Notes under the pieces: model-generated
Told to the model about the DNA's origin: nothing
Seen by the model: the letters and a program-made list of their open reading frames with translations, nothing else
Database searches by the model: none
DNA from: Bacillus sp. MYb209
GTDB taxonomy: Bacteria > Bacillota > Bacilli > Bacillales > Bacillaceae_G
Reading direction: 5' to 3'
Length of the DNA: 64,000 nt
Assembly: GCF_002975175.1 (NCBI RefSeq)
Contig: NZ_PCNZ01000005.1
Span: 62,001 to 126,000 of the forward strand
In this document: positions 1 to 9,013 of the stretch, piece by piece
How positions within the stretch are numbered: position 1 is the first letter of the stretch
Layout: each line of letters starts with the position of its first letter
Made by a program: the position numbers and the translations under genes

Positions 1-64
1 TAATTACTTCGTACTGAACATTATTAACGCTCACCGTAGTATGAATCTCTTGCTTTTGCTCCAT
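1..64 (-). CDS. yutD: YutD-like protein, N-terminal fragment
   Basis: Only the first 21 codons lie in the window; the ORF begins MEQKQEIHTTVSVNN and runs off the left edge. Upstream on the minus strand there is an AGGAAG-type ribosome site. The name rests on synteny: in Bacillus subtilis yutD lies next to yutC and lipA, and here a yutC-like lipoprotein gene and lipA follow. The fragment itself carries no diagnostic motif. Confidence 0.5.
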   Translation of the reverse strand, partial: MEQKQEIHTTVSVNNVQYEVI

Positions 65-182
65 TATGAACTTCCTCTCTAAGCATTCTTCTTTTTATCG
101 TATCACAAAGCATAACAACCAACAATTTCAAATACAAAAAATTGAAAATTAGTGCATGCTATGGAGAAGGAGGTGATACATC

Positions 183-761
183 GTGAAAAAGCAAATTATA
201 CTCTCTCTTCTCACTCTTTCCTTCTTTGCAGGCTGCCAATCAACTAATAAAGCCGAAATGGAGCGTGAAGAAGGAAGTCGTGTTCTTGTTTCCAACAAAA
301 ACGACATGTATCATACGGAAAACACAAATACAAGGTTAACGAGATTCGGTTATTCTTCTAAACAGAAGCATGAAGTATCTAACAAACAAGTAGGCGCTAT
401 TAACCGTGAGAAAGTCGCCGAAATGATTACGAGCATGACAGTCAAACTTCCTGATGTCACCAATGCCGCTACACTCGTTACCGACGATGAAGTGTTCGTT
501 GTATACCGTGCAAACACAACGGATCCGAAACTCGTAACAGATCAAGTATATAAAACAGCTTTGTCCATCGTCCCTCGCTATTATAAAGCATATGTATCAA
601 CAAACCAAAAGTTGATTTCTCAAATTCAAGGTCTCCAATCTGGTAGCTTAAACGATAAAGAATATGAACAAAGTCTTGATATGTTAAAACGTGAAATGAG
701 CGATAATCCTCATTTGAACAATACGGGGGATCAAACTTTAAATGATATGATAAAAAAATAA
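183..761 (+). CDS. yutC: YhcN/YlaJ-family sporulation lipoprotein (YutC-like)
   Basis: A 192-residue lipoprotein. A short signal peptide ends in the lipobox FFAGC with Cys18 as the lipidated residue, so the mature protein should sit on the outer face of a membrane. The rest is hydrophilic and matches the YhcN/YlaJ spore-lipoprotein pattern, including a central conserved segment (about residues 75-130) with repeated NREKVAEMI and DEVFVVYR type motifs. Start is GTG at 183, 8 bases after a strong AAGGAGGTGA site. Members of this family are made in the forespore and affect germination or outgrowth; here that is inferred from family and from synteny with yutC of B. subtilis. Confidence 0.75.
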   Translation: MKKQIILSLLTLSFFAGCQSTNKAEMEREEGSRVLVSNKNDMYHTENTNTRLTRFGYSSKQKHEVSNKQVGAINREKVAEMITSMTVKLPDVTNAATLVTDDEVFVVYRANTTDPKLVTDQVYKTALSIVPRYYKAYVSTNQKLISQIQGLQSGSLNDKEYEQSLDMLKREMSDNPHLNNTGDQTLNDMIKK

Positions 762-788
762 AAAGGTGGAGAAAACCTCCACCTTTTT
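761..788. terminator. Bidirectional terminator
   Basis: Stem AGGTGG/CCACCT with A and T runs on both sides; ends both the yutC-like gene and the converging MerR regulator gene. Confidence 0.85.
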
Positions 789-789
789 A

Positions 790-1521
790 CTATTTCTTAC
801 GATTTGCATAAACCTCCATCGCATCACACATAAACTGCGCTAAACCTTCACCAAACTTATCAATATTTTTCGTAAAGTGCTCATCAGCAACATACATTTG
901 ACCGAGTCCCTTAAATGCCTCTAATGAATATTCACCGAAGTTTTGCAAGTAATCGTACCATACCCCGATTGCTTCTTGCGCCTCTTTAGAATCCGGTGCT
1001 CCATTTCGAAGTGTCGCTAGATTTCTGTAAATAGTATTAAACTCCTCCTGTTTCTCTGTAGACATACCCTTCGCTGTTTTATTCGCTTTATCTACAGCCT
1101 CATCTCCCCATCGTTCACGCGCTTCTTCTTCGTACAGGTTATGGCTAAAATCAAATCCTTCAAATTTCTCTTTATTCGTCATCTCAATCTCTCCCTTTGT
1201 ATGCTGAATTGTTTTATTAATTGTCGCTATCACTTTATCCAACCTAGCTCGCTTTTCAAGAAGCATTTTCTTATGAAGCTGTAATGCCTCTTCACGGTCG
1301 AATGAAGGACTCATGATAATTTCCTTAATCTTCTTTAAAGGGAAGCCAAGCTCTTTAAAAAATAAAATTTGCTGTAGTGTTTCTAAATTTTCATTGGAAT
1401 ACAGACGATATCCAGACTCTGTCGTCTCATCTGGGGTTAACAACCCAATTTCATCGTAATGATGCAGTGTGCGCACACTAATTCCAACTAAATTAGCTAC
1501 TTCTTTTATCCTCATTGTCAT
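790..1521 (-). CDS. mta: MerR-family regulator with TipAS drug-sensing domain (Mta-like)
   Basis: A 243-residue regulator. Residues 4-70 are a MerR winged helix (RIKEVANLVGISVRTLHHYDE, then GLLTPDETTESGYRLYS), followed by a long coiled dimerisation helix (about 75-110) and a C-terminal TipAS domain (about 120-240) that in TipA and Mta binds hydrophobic or peptide antibiotics. Mta of B. subtilis activates multidrug efflux genes and its own gene. Start ATG 1521 has GGGGGAGA upstream. The promoter at 1544-1574 has the over-long 19-bp spacer with a dyad typical of MerR activation, so autoregulation is likely. The divergent gene is a YhfC-type membrane protease, a possible co-target; no efflux pump gene is adjacent. 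Confidence 0.82.
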   Translation of the reverse strand: MTMRIKEVANLVGISVRTLHHYDEIGLLTPDETTESGYRLYSNENLETLQQILFFKELGFPLKKIKEIIMSPSFDREEALQLHKKMLLEKRARLDKVIATINKTIQHTKGEIEMTNKEKFEGFDFSHNLYEEEARERWGDEAVDKANKTAKGMSTEKQEEFNTIYRNLATLRNGAPDSKEAQEAIGVWYDYLQNFGEYSLEAFKGLGQMYVADEHFTKNIDKFGEGLAQFMCDAMEVYANRKK

Positions 1522-1543
1522 GCGTATCTCCCCCTTAATACAT

Positions 1544-1574
1544 ACGATAAAGTATGACGCAACGTTAGAGTCAA
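1544..1574 (-). promoter_or_regulatory. MerR-type promoter with 19-bp spacer and dyad
   Basis: Minus-strand -35 TTGACT (1569-1574) and -10 TATCGT (1544-1549) are separated by 19 bp instead of 17. The spacer holds TAACGTTGCGTCA, a TipA/Mta-like ACG-N3-CGT dyad. MerR proteins untwist such spacers to activate transcription. Serves the Mta-like gene. Confidence 0.7.
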
Positions 1575-1671
1575 TAAAAATTTCATTTTGTTTTTGAAAG
1601 ATTCATCTCTCCACATTCTCCTACATTTCATGCATAATATATATGTACATACATTAGAAAGCGGTGAAAGT

Positions 1672-2445
1672 ATGGTTTCAAATACTGTAATTGCCAGTAT
1701 CATAATTCAACTCGTTGTTTCGGTTCTGGTCCCAATTATTGTACTCGTTTATTTCCGTAAGAAATATAATATTAATTGGAAAATAGTTGGCGTTGGTATC
1801 CTTATCTTTATCGGGTTTACCCAAATTCTCGAAACACCATTCCAATTATTCATGCGTGGTAATCCCACAACAGCTGAATTTTTAAAGAACCCATTTATCT
1901 TTTCGATTTTCGGCGGACTAACTGCTGGTATTTTTGAAGAACTAGGTCGTTTCGTTGCCTTTTACTACTTACTAAAAAAATATCGAGATTATAAAGACGG
2001 TCTTGCGTACGGAATTGGACACGGCGGTATTGAATCGATTTTAGTCGGCGGATTCGCTGGGCTTCAAACTCTTACCTTTGCAACATCTATTAACAATGGT
2101 AGCTTCGCTCGAATGGTTGAACAATACCCACAGTTGAGCCATATCAAGGACTTGTTAATAGAGCAACCTGCCTACTTATACTTACTTGGTAGCTTAGAAA
2201 GAATTATGGCACTCGTTCTGCAAATTGCTTTCACAATGCTTGTCGTATACGCAGTAAAACAAAAGAAATACATTTTCCTCGTATACGCTATACTATTCCA
2301 CGCACTTGTGGACTTTTTCGCAGCACTTTACCAAACAAAAATGATTAACATCTTTGTAGCAGAAGGAATTACTCTTCTCTTCGCGATTGGCGCTTTCGTT
2401 CTTATTCGCAAAATGAAAGAGAAATTAGTGAGTGCTTCAGAGTAA
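1672..2445 (+). CDS. yhfC: YhfC-family intramembrane metalloprotease
   Basis: A 257-residue polytopic membrane protein with about 7-8 hydrophobic segments. Motifs fit the YhfC branch of the CPBP/Abi protease superfamily: EELGR near residue 89, GIGHGGIES near 115 and ILFHALVDFF near the C-terminus, giving the paired Glu and two His of the predicted metal site. The frame is open back to 1588 on a TTG, but ATG 1672 is preceded by GCGGTGAAAG and gives the usual family length, so I start there. The substrate is unknown. It is divergent from an Mta-like drug-responsive regulator and may be controlled with it. Confidence 0.78.
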   Translation: MVSNTVIASIIIQLVVSVLVPIIVLVYFRKKYNINWKIVGVGILIFIGFTQILETPFQLFMRGNPTTAEFLKNPFIFSIFGGLTAGIFEELGRFVAFYYLLKKYRDYKDGLAYGIGHGGIESILVGGFAGLQTLTFATSINNGSFARMVEQYPQLSHIKDLLIEQPAYLYLLGSLERIMALVLQIAFTMLVVYAVKQKKYIFLVYAILFHALVDFFAALYQTKMINIFVAEGITLLFAIGAFVLIRKMKEKLVSASE

Positions 2446-2477
2446 AAATAAACCACCAATTTTGGTGGTTTATTTTT
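2444..2477. terminator. Bidirectional terminator
   Basis: AAACCACCAATTTTGGTGGTTT with A/T runs on both sides, between the converging YhfC gene and the gene ending at 2470. Confidence 0.85.
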
Positions 2478-2913
2478 CATGTGGATTATCGCAATGGTGA
2501 TAGCTTTTTCCTCCTAAAAGCTCCCTCTTTATTTCTGCATCTATAACTATATACTTATGAAACTCATCTACTTCATCTTGAGAAAAGGAAGCAAAAAAAT
2601 ACACTTGGCGATCAGGATGAACAAATACATCTTGAATCACCACTCTACTTCGACAGCCAACATCTGTTTTTTTTCGGAAGGTAAATTCTGCATCTTGTAC
2701 TTCTTTCCATAAAATTTTCTTTCGAACACTATACGCCGCATTTTTGTATTCCTTATAGACCTTCTTATCTAACTGTTCATAAAACACATCTTCATTCACA
2801 AACGACTTATTTTGATTGCTCGGGTATTCTAATTCTTGATTTGATTGTGCATATGCTGTGGACAATTGTATGAGAAAATAAATACTGAATACAATGCATA
2901 TTATTTTTTTCAT
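2470..2913 (-). CDS. Putative secreted protein of unknown function
   Basis: A 147-residue protein with an N-terminal signal peptide (MKKIICIVFSIYFLIQLSTA, predicted cleavage after AYA near residue 22). The mature part is charged, has two Cys (in DVGCRSR and YHHCDNPH) that could form a disulphide, and ends HHCDNPHEK. Start ATG 2913 follows GAGGTG at good spacing. I do not recognise the family. It stands alone between convergent and divergent neighbours. Confidence 0.6.
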   Translation of the reverse strand: MKKIICIVFSIYFLIQLSTAYAQSNQELEYPSNQNKSFVNEDVFYEQLDKKVYKEYKNAAYSVRKKILWKEVQDAEFTFRKKTDVGCRSRVVIQDVFVHPDRQVYFFASFSQDEVDEFHKYIVIDAEIKRELLGGKSYHHCDNPHEK

Positions 2914-3047
2914 AATTGCACCTCAAATTTTCATTTATCCACATTACTTTTCCACATACTTAGATCACTATGCCCTTTCCAAGAAAAAGGAATTTTTCCC
3001 ACATTTGTCGAAGTATATATCGTCAACTTGAAAGAAGGGGATGAAAT

Positions 3048-3602
3048 ATGAAGAAAATTATTGTAATCAGGCATTGTTCAGCAACTGGACAAGAGCGTAA
3101 TGCCGAATTAACAAACATGGGAAGAGACCAATCAAACACCGTTGCTACATTCCTCATAGCAAATCATCTACAAATAGATCATATTATTTCAAGCCCATTT
3201 GTCCGAGCTATCGATTCTATTCGGCCATATGCCCTCCAAGCTAATTTATCTATTCAAGAAGATGAACGGTTAGCAGAACGCATATTAAGCACTGTTTCAA
3301 TGGATGATTGGCTTCAAAAACTAGAATACACTTTTACCAATATAGATATTGCCTTTTTGGGCGGAGAGTCAACAAAACAAGCGATGGATCGCGCAATCTC
3401 ACTTATTCAGGAAGTTTTAAAGCTAGAGCATGACACAACATTACTCGTTACACACGGCAACTTACTCACATTAATTTTAAAGCACTTTGATCATACTATT
3501 GGCTTTGACGAATGGAAAACTTTAACGAATCCTGATATTTATGAAATTACACTTGATGAACAATCTATCATAAAACGATTATGGGAAGCGCCATCCAAGT
3601 AA
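3048..3602 (+). CDS. Histidine phosphatase family protein
   Basis: A 184-residue phosphoglycerate-mutase-like phosphatase. The nucleophile motif is IRHCSATGQ (His9), where the usual RHG has Gly replaced by Cys, and the second catalytic His is in LVTHGN (about residue 138). SSPFVRAIDS supplies the usual substrate Arg. These enzymes use a phosphohistidine intermediate; the substrate cannot be told from sequence. Start ATG 3048 follows AAGGGGATG. It is a single gene, with YbaK-type deacylase 84 bp downstream on the same strand. Confidence 0.82.
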   Translation: MKKIIVIRHCSATGQERNAELTNMGRDQSNTVATFLIANHLQIDHIISSPFVRAIDSIRPYALQANLSIQEDERLAERILSTVSMDDWLQKLEYTFTNIDIAFLGGESTKQAMDRAISLIQEVLKLEHDTTLLVTHGNLLTLILKHFDHTIGFDEWKTLTNPDIYEITLDEQSIIKRLWEAPSK

Positions 3603-3685
3603 TATCCCTTTCCAATACATTCAGTTGACACCGCGAGAAGATATGGCGAGACTGCAGTAAAACATAGAGAGGGGTATCATTCAAT

Positions 3686-4165
3686 ATGTACGAAGACGTA
3701 CTTTCTTTACTACATAAAACAAATGCTTCATATGAAAAGTTTGAACACGAACCAGTACTTGACTATGAGACTGATCGCATCGTTCGTGAAAGGCTCGGCT
3801 TACAAGGTACTCCAAGTAAAAGCCTATTTTTAAAATCAAAATCCGGGGCGTATTACGTATTCTTTACGTTAGAGGGAACTCGCCTCAACCGAGGAGAGAT
3901 GAAAGAAATAACAGGAGAAAGCTTATCTCTCTGTTCTCCTGATGAGCTAAGAGAAGAGACTGGTTGCATGCCAGGATGTGTAGCTCCTTTCGGTTATTCA
4001 CAAGATGTAACGATTATTGTGGACAGTTCAATTTATACTTACAAGAAAGTTTTAATCACACCTGGTGTACCTGAATTTACAATTGAATTATCCACAGAGG
4101 AATTAAAACGAATTTTATCAACGTGTCAAAATACAGTTTTAGAGTATAAGAAAAAAGAGAGCTAA
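3686..4165 (+). CDS. YbaK/EbsC-type aminoacyl-tRNA deacylase
   Basis: A 159-residue single-domain protein of the YbaK/ProRS-editing family, which hydrolyses misacylated tRNA such as Ala- or Cys-tRNA(Pro). Visible features are the conserved Lys in TPSKSLFLK (about residue 45) that contacts the tRNA end, EGTRLNRGEM, and GCVAPFGYS typical of the fold. Start ATG 3686 has GAGAGGGG upstream. It is a free-standing editing factor rather than part of ProRS. Exact specificity (YbaK, YeaK or ProX type) is not resolved. Confidence 0.8.
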   Translation: MYEDVLSLLHKTNASYEKFEHEPVLDYETDRIVRERLGLQGTPSKSLFLKSKSGAYYVFFTLEGTRLNRGEMKEITGESLSLCSPDELREETGCMPGCVAPFGYSQDVTIIVDSSIYTYKKVLITPGVPEFTIELSTEELKRILSTCQNTVLEYKKKES

Positions 4166-4183
4166 TCATTAGCTCTCTTTTTT
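4151..4183. terminator. Bidirectional terminator
   Basis: GAGAGCTAATCATTAGCTCTC with A and T runs; lies between the converging deacylase gene and lipA. Confidence 0.85.
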
Positions 4184-4185
4184 CA

Positions 4186-5082
4186 TTATTTCGCTTCTGC
4201 TACTTTTTCTTTTGCAGAACGTACTTGCTCGTCCGCATGATAAGAAGAACGTACAAGTGGACCAGCTTCACAGTGGCTAAATCCTTTGCTAAGTGCAATT
4301 TCTTTAAGCTCTGCAAATTCTGCTGGTGGGTAATATTTAATAACTGGTAAATGCTTCTTAGATGGTTGTAGGTATTGTCCAAGAGTTAAAATATCCACAT
4401 TGTTTGCACGTAAGTCATCCATTGCTTCAATTAAATCTTCTCTTGTTTCACCTAAGCCCACCATAATGCTCGATTTAGTTGGAATATCAGGCTGCATTTC
4501 TTTTGCTCGACGTAAAAACTCTAATGAACGATCATATTTTGCTCTAGCGCGAACTCGGTTAGATAATCGACGTACTGTTTCAATGTTATGGTTCAAAATA
4601 TCTGGTTTTGCATCCATTAACATTTTTAAGTTTTCTTCTACCCCACCCATATCAGATGGTAATACTTCGATTGACGTAAATGGATTTTTGCGACGAACAG
4701 CGCGTACTGTTTCAGCAAAAACAGCTGCCCCGCCATCCTTTAAATCATCACGTGCAACCGCTGTTATAACAACGTGCTTTAAGCCCATTTGTACTACAGA
4801 ATCTGCTACGCGTTCTGGCTCTTGTAAATCAAGCTCAGTTGGCAAGCCTGTTTTAACCGCACAAAAACGACAAGCACGTGTACAAACCGCACCTAAGATC
4901 ATAAATGTTGCTGTTTTCCTTACAGCCCAGCATTCATGAATATTCGGACATTTCGCCTCTTCACAAACTGTATGAAGATTCTTAGAACGCATCATTTTCT
5001 TTAAGCCTGTATAGTTTTCATTCGTGTTTAACTTAATTTTCAACCATTCGGGCTTGCGCTTATACTCTGTTTGTTTTGTCAT
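4186..5082 (-). CDS. lipA: Lipoyl synthase
   Basis: A 298-residue radical-SAM enzyme that inserts two sulfur atoms into octanoyl groups carried by GcvH or E2 subunits, making lipoate. It shows both iron-sulfur sites: auxiliary cluster [12 protein letters not shown] (C-x4-C-x5-C) and radical SAM cluster CTRACRFC (C-x3-C-x2-C), plus the C-terminal RSSYHAD with the conserved Ser. The frame is open to a TTG at 5091, but ATG 5082 has GGAG at correct spacing and gives the family length. Its sulfur donor cluster would be rebuilt by the Suf machinery encoded at 9.5-14.6 kb, and its acceptor GcvH is encoded at 20.5 kb. Confidence 0.97.
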   Translation of the reverse strand: MTKQTEYKRKPEWLKIKLNTNENYTGLKKMMRSKNLHTVCEEAKCPNIHECWAVRKTATFMILGAVCTRACRFCAVKTGLPTELDLQEPERVADSVVQMGLKHVVITAVARDDLKDGGAAVFAETVRAVRRKNPFTSIEVLPSDMGGVEENLKMLMDAKPDILNHNIETVRRLSNRVRARAKYDRSLEFLRRAKEMQPDIPTKSSIMVGLGETREDLIEAMDDLRANNVDILTLGQYLQPSKKHLPVIKYYPPAEFAELKEIALSKGFSHCEAGPLVRSSYHADEQVRSAKEKVAEAK

Positions 5083-5271
5083 GGTTATCAACTCCGCACA
5101 ATATGAAATAGTTTACCGTGTTCGCTTCTTTCAATGTAACATATCTATTCTAACGCATGAAAGCGATTTGCTCAAATGAAGATTCTAAGATTTTTTCCAA
5201 TCGTTCCCTATAATGAAATACTCCGTATATCCCACACTAAAAAGAGTGATGTTGTGAAAGGAGTCTATTTC

Positions 5272-6255
5272 ATGCTTCGAAAAATTTCTCTTTTGCTTTC
5301 GATTTGCTTTCTTCTCCACCAAAACATCGCTTACGGTGAAGATAATCAGCAAAGCATATATGAAAAGCGCATGGCACTATATAAAGAAACTGAGCAATCT
5401 TCAAGTATTCCGTGGTATTACTTAGCTGCAATGGATCAATATGAAAGAAACATACGGGGCGTAAGAAAGGATATTCCGAAAAAACCAGATGCCATCATTT
5501 CCCTTTATTTCAAACCTGAAATATGGGCTGGACCTGTTAATAGTAATGATACTCTCCCCCATACGATTTCTCTATTTGGCGGAATGGGTTTAGATGGTGA
5601 CAAAGATGGATTTGCAAATGCAAATAACGACCGTGATCTTCTGCATACAGCAGCAACCATTTTAAAGAAACAAGGAACGTCAGAAGACCGTATTAACATT
5701 ATGCTTTGGGAATATTATAGACGTGCAAAAACAGTTGAATTAATTACAGAATACGCCCGAATTTATAAACATTATGGGCGCATTAATTTAGAAGGAAATG
5801 CTTTCCCTCTCCCTATTCGCAGTGACCATAGCTATCGTAGTACTTTTGGTGCTGGTAGAAGTTTTGGCGGCAGGAGAATTCATGAAGGAACCGATATTTT
5901 TGCTGGATATGGCGTACCTGTACGATCCACTTGCTATGGCGTTATTGAAACAAAAGGATGGAATCGTCTTGGTGGATGGCGCATTGGTATTCGTGATCTT
6001 CATAATAATTACCACTATTACGCTCATTTAGGCGGGTTCTCTAAAGAAATACAGCTCGGACAAATTGTCGAACCAGGAAAAGTAATCGGATTTGTCGGTA
6101 GTACTGGTTACGGTCCTCCTGGCACAGCTGGAAAGTTCCCACCCCACTTACATTTCGGCATGTATAAAGACAATGGCTATACAGAATGGGCTTTCGATCC
6201 ATACATGCATTTAAGCCTTTGGGAACGAAAAGAACGAGCAAATACAAAACGATAA
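5272..6255 (+). CDS. lytH: Sporulation-specific M23 endopeptidase LytH
   Basis: A 327-residue secreted peptidase. Residues 1-22 are a signal peptide ending near AYG; the C-terminal third is an M23/LytM domain with zinc ligands in HEGTD (about residue 204) and HLHFG (about 290), and HYYAH between them. In B. subtilis LytH (YunA) is a sigma-K-dependent L-Ala-D-Glu endopeptidase that trims cortex peptidoglycan side chains to single L-alanine. The open frame reaches back to 5176, but ATG 5272 has GAAAGGAGTC upstream and starts a proper signal peptide. Location beside lipA and yunB matches the Bacillus order. Confidence 0.88.
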   Translation: MLRKISLLLSICFLLHQNIAYGEDNQQSIYEKRMALYKETEQSSSIPWYYLAAMDQYERNIRGVRKDIPKKPDAIISLYFKPEIWAGPVNSNDTLPHTISLFGGMGLDGDKDGFANANNDRDLLHTAATILKKQGTSEDRINIMLWEYYRRAKTVELITEYARIYKHYGRINLEGNAFPLPIRSDHSYRSTFGAGRSFGGRRIHEGTDIFAGYGVPVRSTCYGVIETKGWNRLGGWRIGIRDLHNNYHYYAHLGGFSKEIQLGQIVEPGKVIGFVGSTGYGPPGTAGKFPPHLHFGMYKDNGYTEWAFDPYMHLSLWERKERANTKR

Positions 6256-6283
6256 CCGTAGCGAATTGCTACGGTTATTTTTT
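6254..6283 (+). terminator. Terminator of lytH
   Basis: AACCGTAGC/GCTACGGTT stem followed by a T run; overlaps the last codons of the converging yunB gene. Confidence 0.8.
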
Positions 6284-6994
6284 ATCTGGTACAACAACTC
6301 CGCCACTTCCGTAATAAGTAGGCACCTCACCTTGAACGATGCGCGTCGCAATCGGAATATTTTGCTTCACCTTAATTTCTTTCGTGCGTAACGGAATCAT
6401 AACTTGTAACGTCACTTCCACTTCCATAATAATTTTGATCGCTGTATTATTAATTCCTTGCGGCTCAACTAGCTGTTTAATATCCGTATTCACATGACCA
6501 ATTGGCGTAAAATTAATCGGAATATCCGGCCCTATATTACCAAGAAGCGCATTATCGGTTATGCGTCCAAAAGGAATTGACATAGATACCCCATTCTCTT
6601 CAAAAATACCAAGTGCTTTCGTATCCCCTTTTTCTACTTGTTGTAAATATTTCTCTATGTATGCAGTAGTCGATGTTAATATTTCATTTACTTGTTTTGT
6701 ATTTAAATCAATTGTAGATACTTTCCCATTCCTATCCGTTTGCACTTTCATTAATGAATCTACATCAAACCCTTCATTAATTCGGTCTTTTACCGCTTTC
6801 GTCATAACTGCTGTTGCCATTTTATGCGTCTCTGTTTCTCCATACTTAATTAACGCTGGCTGAATACTTTTATTTACAATCCATAAACCTTGAACTACCA
6901 TTACGATAAAAATAATAAACGAAATAAGCAGTATATACCGAAAGGAAATCGGTCCCCTTCGCAACCGCGAATTGTTCGAACGAAATTTACGCAT
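6275..6994 (-). CDS. yunB: Sporulation protein YunB
   Basis: A 239-residue membrane-anchored protein. An arginine-rich N-terminus (RSNNSRLRRGP) precedes one transmembrane segment (about residues 21-42), and the rest is predicted outside. It contains the YunB pattern with SIPFGRITDN and LGNIGPDIPINFTPIGHV near the middle and EVEVTLQVMIPLRTKEI further on. In B. subtilis yunB is sigma-E controlled and needed for efficient spore formation. Start ATG 6994 has AGGAGGG upstream. Convergent with lytH. Confidence 0.85.
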   Translation of the reverse strand: MRKFRSNNSRLRRGPISFRYILLISFIIFIVMVVQGLWIVNKSIQPALIKYGETETHKMATAVMTKAVKDRINEGFDVDSLMKVQTDRNGKVSTIDLNTKQVNEILTSTTAYIEKYLQQVEKGDTKALGIFEENGVSMSIPFGRITDNALLGNIGPDIPINFTPIGHVNTDIKQLVEPQGINNTAIKIIMEVEVTLQVMIPLRTKEIKVKQNIPIATRIVQGEVPTYYGSGGVVVPDKK

Positions 6995-7049
6995 AAGAAA
7001 ACCCTCCTTCTTATACTATTTCTATGCAAGAAAGAGGGACGATATATAC

Positions 7050-7352
7050 TTATCTCATTTTTAATAGTGCATCTTTTCCAATCGTTCCTACTGGAATACC
7101 TAAAGCTTCTGCTCCAGTCGTTACCGATTCTAGTGGTGCTTCAAGAAGTTGTTCAATCGTTCTTACACCAACTGCACGGCCAGCAATAATTCCTCGATCT
7201 CCTAACTTCTCATTTAGAAGACCTACATCTAAAGCACCGCACATAATATATCCTTTATCGCTCATTACAGCTAGCAAATTTGTCTTTGGAAGTTTTACGC
7301 TAACAGCAATGAACGTATAGTTATCAATTATAATTGGCTCTACATTAACCAT
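7050..7352 (-). CDS. yunC: YunC family protein (DUF1805)
   Basis: A 100-residue protein matching the YunC/DUF1805 family along its whole length, including GYIMCGALDVGLLN and RGIIAGRAVGVRTI. Function is unknown; a structure of B. subtilis YunC exists but gives no reaction. Start ATG 7352 has AGAGGAGTG upstream. It keeps its Bacillus position between yunB and yunD. Confidence 0.85.
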   Translation of the reverse strand: MVNVEPIIIDNYTFIAVSVKLPKTNLLAVMSDKGYIMCGALDVGLLNEKLGDRGIIAGRAVGVRTIEQLLEAPLESVTTGAEALGIPVGTIGKDALLKMR

Positions 7353-7417
7353 AGTTCACACTCCTCTCTTTCTTATCTTTATGACAAGAGAAAAATGAGT
7401 GTTACAAGTTAACTAGC

Positions 7418-8833
7418 CTATAGTTTGACTGAAGATGTATAAGTTATCAACATATCTGTTAACACATCTCTAAGTAATTCTGGCATATAATATTGTTTGT
7501 CAGAAAGTGTGGATAGCTCTGGGTATAAGTATCCGAATGTAAACATATCAATCGTTCCTACCGTATATATCCGGTCTAATTCCAGCGATTCGCCATTAAT
7601 CAATACATCTTCTAGTAAAATTTTATTCCCTGGAATCGTATCTGGAATCACTTCCAAACCATCGTAAATCATTTTCCCCATTACTTTTCCACGAAATCCG
7701 AATCCTTTCACCTCAAGATTCTCCATATTCGGACGGCGCGCTTTCAAAATAACTTCTCTTAACGTTTTCCCTGGTACTTTTAATAGACATGGATTAATTG
7801 GATGTGGACAAATTCGATGAATATCTCCGCGCGTCACAACACCTTCATTTAATCCATCAAGAAGTACACCAGCGTTCACCATCCCAACATCCGCATTACA
7901 CCACTCTTTAAGTGCACTTGCCAACATATGAGAAAATGACGTCTCCTTAAACCAATCGACCGGCAATGATTCTTTTAAATGAACGACAGGCTCAGCCATT
8001 ATCTGTTTACTTTCTTCCTTTAGCATTTCAATTGTGGATAACGGCTCGCTATAAGCACCTAACCGTTCTGTCTTAATCGCTCTACCGTCTTTTTTCAAGA
8101 GTTGCTTCGTCTCTTTATCCACAGTAAGCTGAACGTGACCGACGTAATGTCCCCACTTTTCACAACAGCAAAGCAAAGTATCGTTTACAAGAACACCACG
8201 CTCAAATAAATGATGCGTATGTGCCCCTAAAATAACATCTATATCATAATGCTCCGCCATATACTCATCCATACTTTTTCCAAGATGAGAAAGCACAACC
8301 GTAATATGAGCTGTATCCTTAACTTCTTCTAAAATAGACTCTAAATGGATGATTGGATCTTCAATATGCCAATCTAACATATGATAAAACTCTGGATAAG
8401 CTACCGTTAATCCAATAAAGGCAATCGTAATCCCATCTGTCGTTGTATGTAATTTATAAGGCTTCGCCCATGCTGGACGTACGCCCTCTTTTTCAAATAA
8501 ATTCGCTACGAGCACCTCAAACCCAGCATCATCATATAGACGATTCAAATGCTCCTTCGCTAATGTAATTCCTTCATTATTTCCGATCGTTACATAATCA
8601 TATAACGCCTCATTTAATAACTTTGTATTCCCAAGTCCATTTGTCGCTTCCGAAATACTATGAAAACGATCCACATGATCGCCAATATCCACAGTTAAAA
8701 CAGTCTCTCCCGCTTCCTGCCTTCGCTTTTTCTCCCCTAGTACAAACCGAGAAATTTGCGGCCAATTTTCAAAATGACTATGTATATCGTTTGTATGATA
8801 AAGGTGGATGATCGTTTCTTTATTTATATTCAG
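7418..8833 (-). CDS. yunD: YunD-type metallophosphoesterase / 5'-nucleotidase
   Basis: A 471-residue protein with a calcineurin-like phosphoesterase domain and a C-terminal 5'-nucleotidase domain. Metal motifs are HTNDIHSHFE at the N-terminus, VDIGDHVDR (about 48) and VLGAHTHH (about 175). The first in-frame GTG (8692) would cut off the HTNDIHSH motif that all family members need. The frame is open further to a stop at 8849-8851, and the only well-placed start in it is CTG at 8833, 8 bases after AGGAGG. I therefore extend the gene to that CTG. Role: cytoplasmic phosphoesterase, substrate unproven. Confidence 0.82.
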   Translation of the reverse strand: MNINKETIIHLYHTNDIHSHFENWPQISRFVLGEKKRRQEAGETVLTVDIGDHVDRFHSISEATNGLGNTKLLNEALYDYVTIGNNEGITLAKEHLNRLYDDAGFEVLVANLFEKEGVRPAWAKPYKLHTTTDGITIAFIGLTVAYPEFYHMLDWHIEDPIIHLESILEEVKDTAHITVVLSHLGKSMDEYMAEHYDIDVILGAHTHHLFERGVLVNDTLLCCCEKWGHYVGHVQLTVDKETKQLLKKDGRAIKTERLGAYSEPLSTIEMLKEESKQIMAEPVVHLKESLPVDWFKETSFSHMLASALKEWCNADVGMVNAGVLLDGLNEGVVTRGDIHRICPHPINPCLLKVPGKTLREVILKARRPNMENLEVKGFGFRGKVMGKMIYDGLEVIPDTIPGNKILLEDVLINGESLELDRIYTVGTIDMFTFGYLYPELSTLSDKQYYMPELLRDVLTDMLITYTSSVKL

Positions 8834-9013
8834 AGAAAAAACCTCCTCTCAGTTCCTTACTGCCATTTACGCTACACGTACGCAATAATCCTGTAAATAC
8901 TTTTCGTCTTTTCTTGCTATTCTACATTGTACTCGCATTATAAGAAAAAGCAAAAGATTCTCCTTTCAACATGGAAAATTTCACATTATCATCTATGTAA
9001 GGAGGTGTTCTCT

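Noticed and set aside
1588-1671. N-terminal extension of the YhfC gene from TTG 1588
   Set aside because: It would cross the divergent promoter region and adds a hydrophilic piece not expected in YhfC; ATG 1672 has its own ribosome site.
4400-4939. 179-codon plus-strand open frame
   Set aside because: Antisense to lipA and without a ribosome site.
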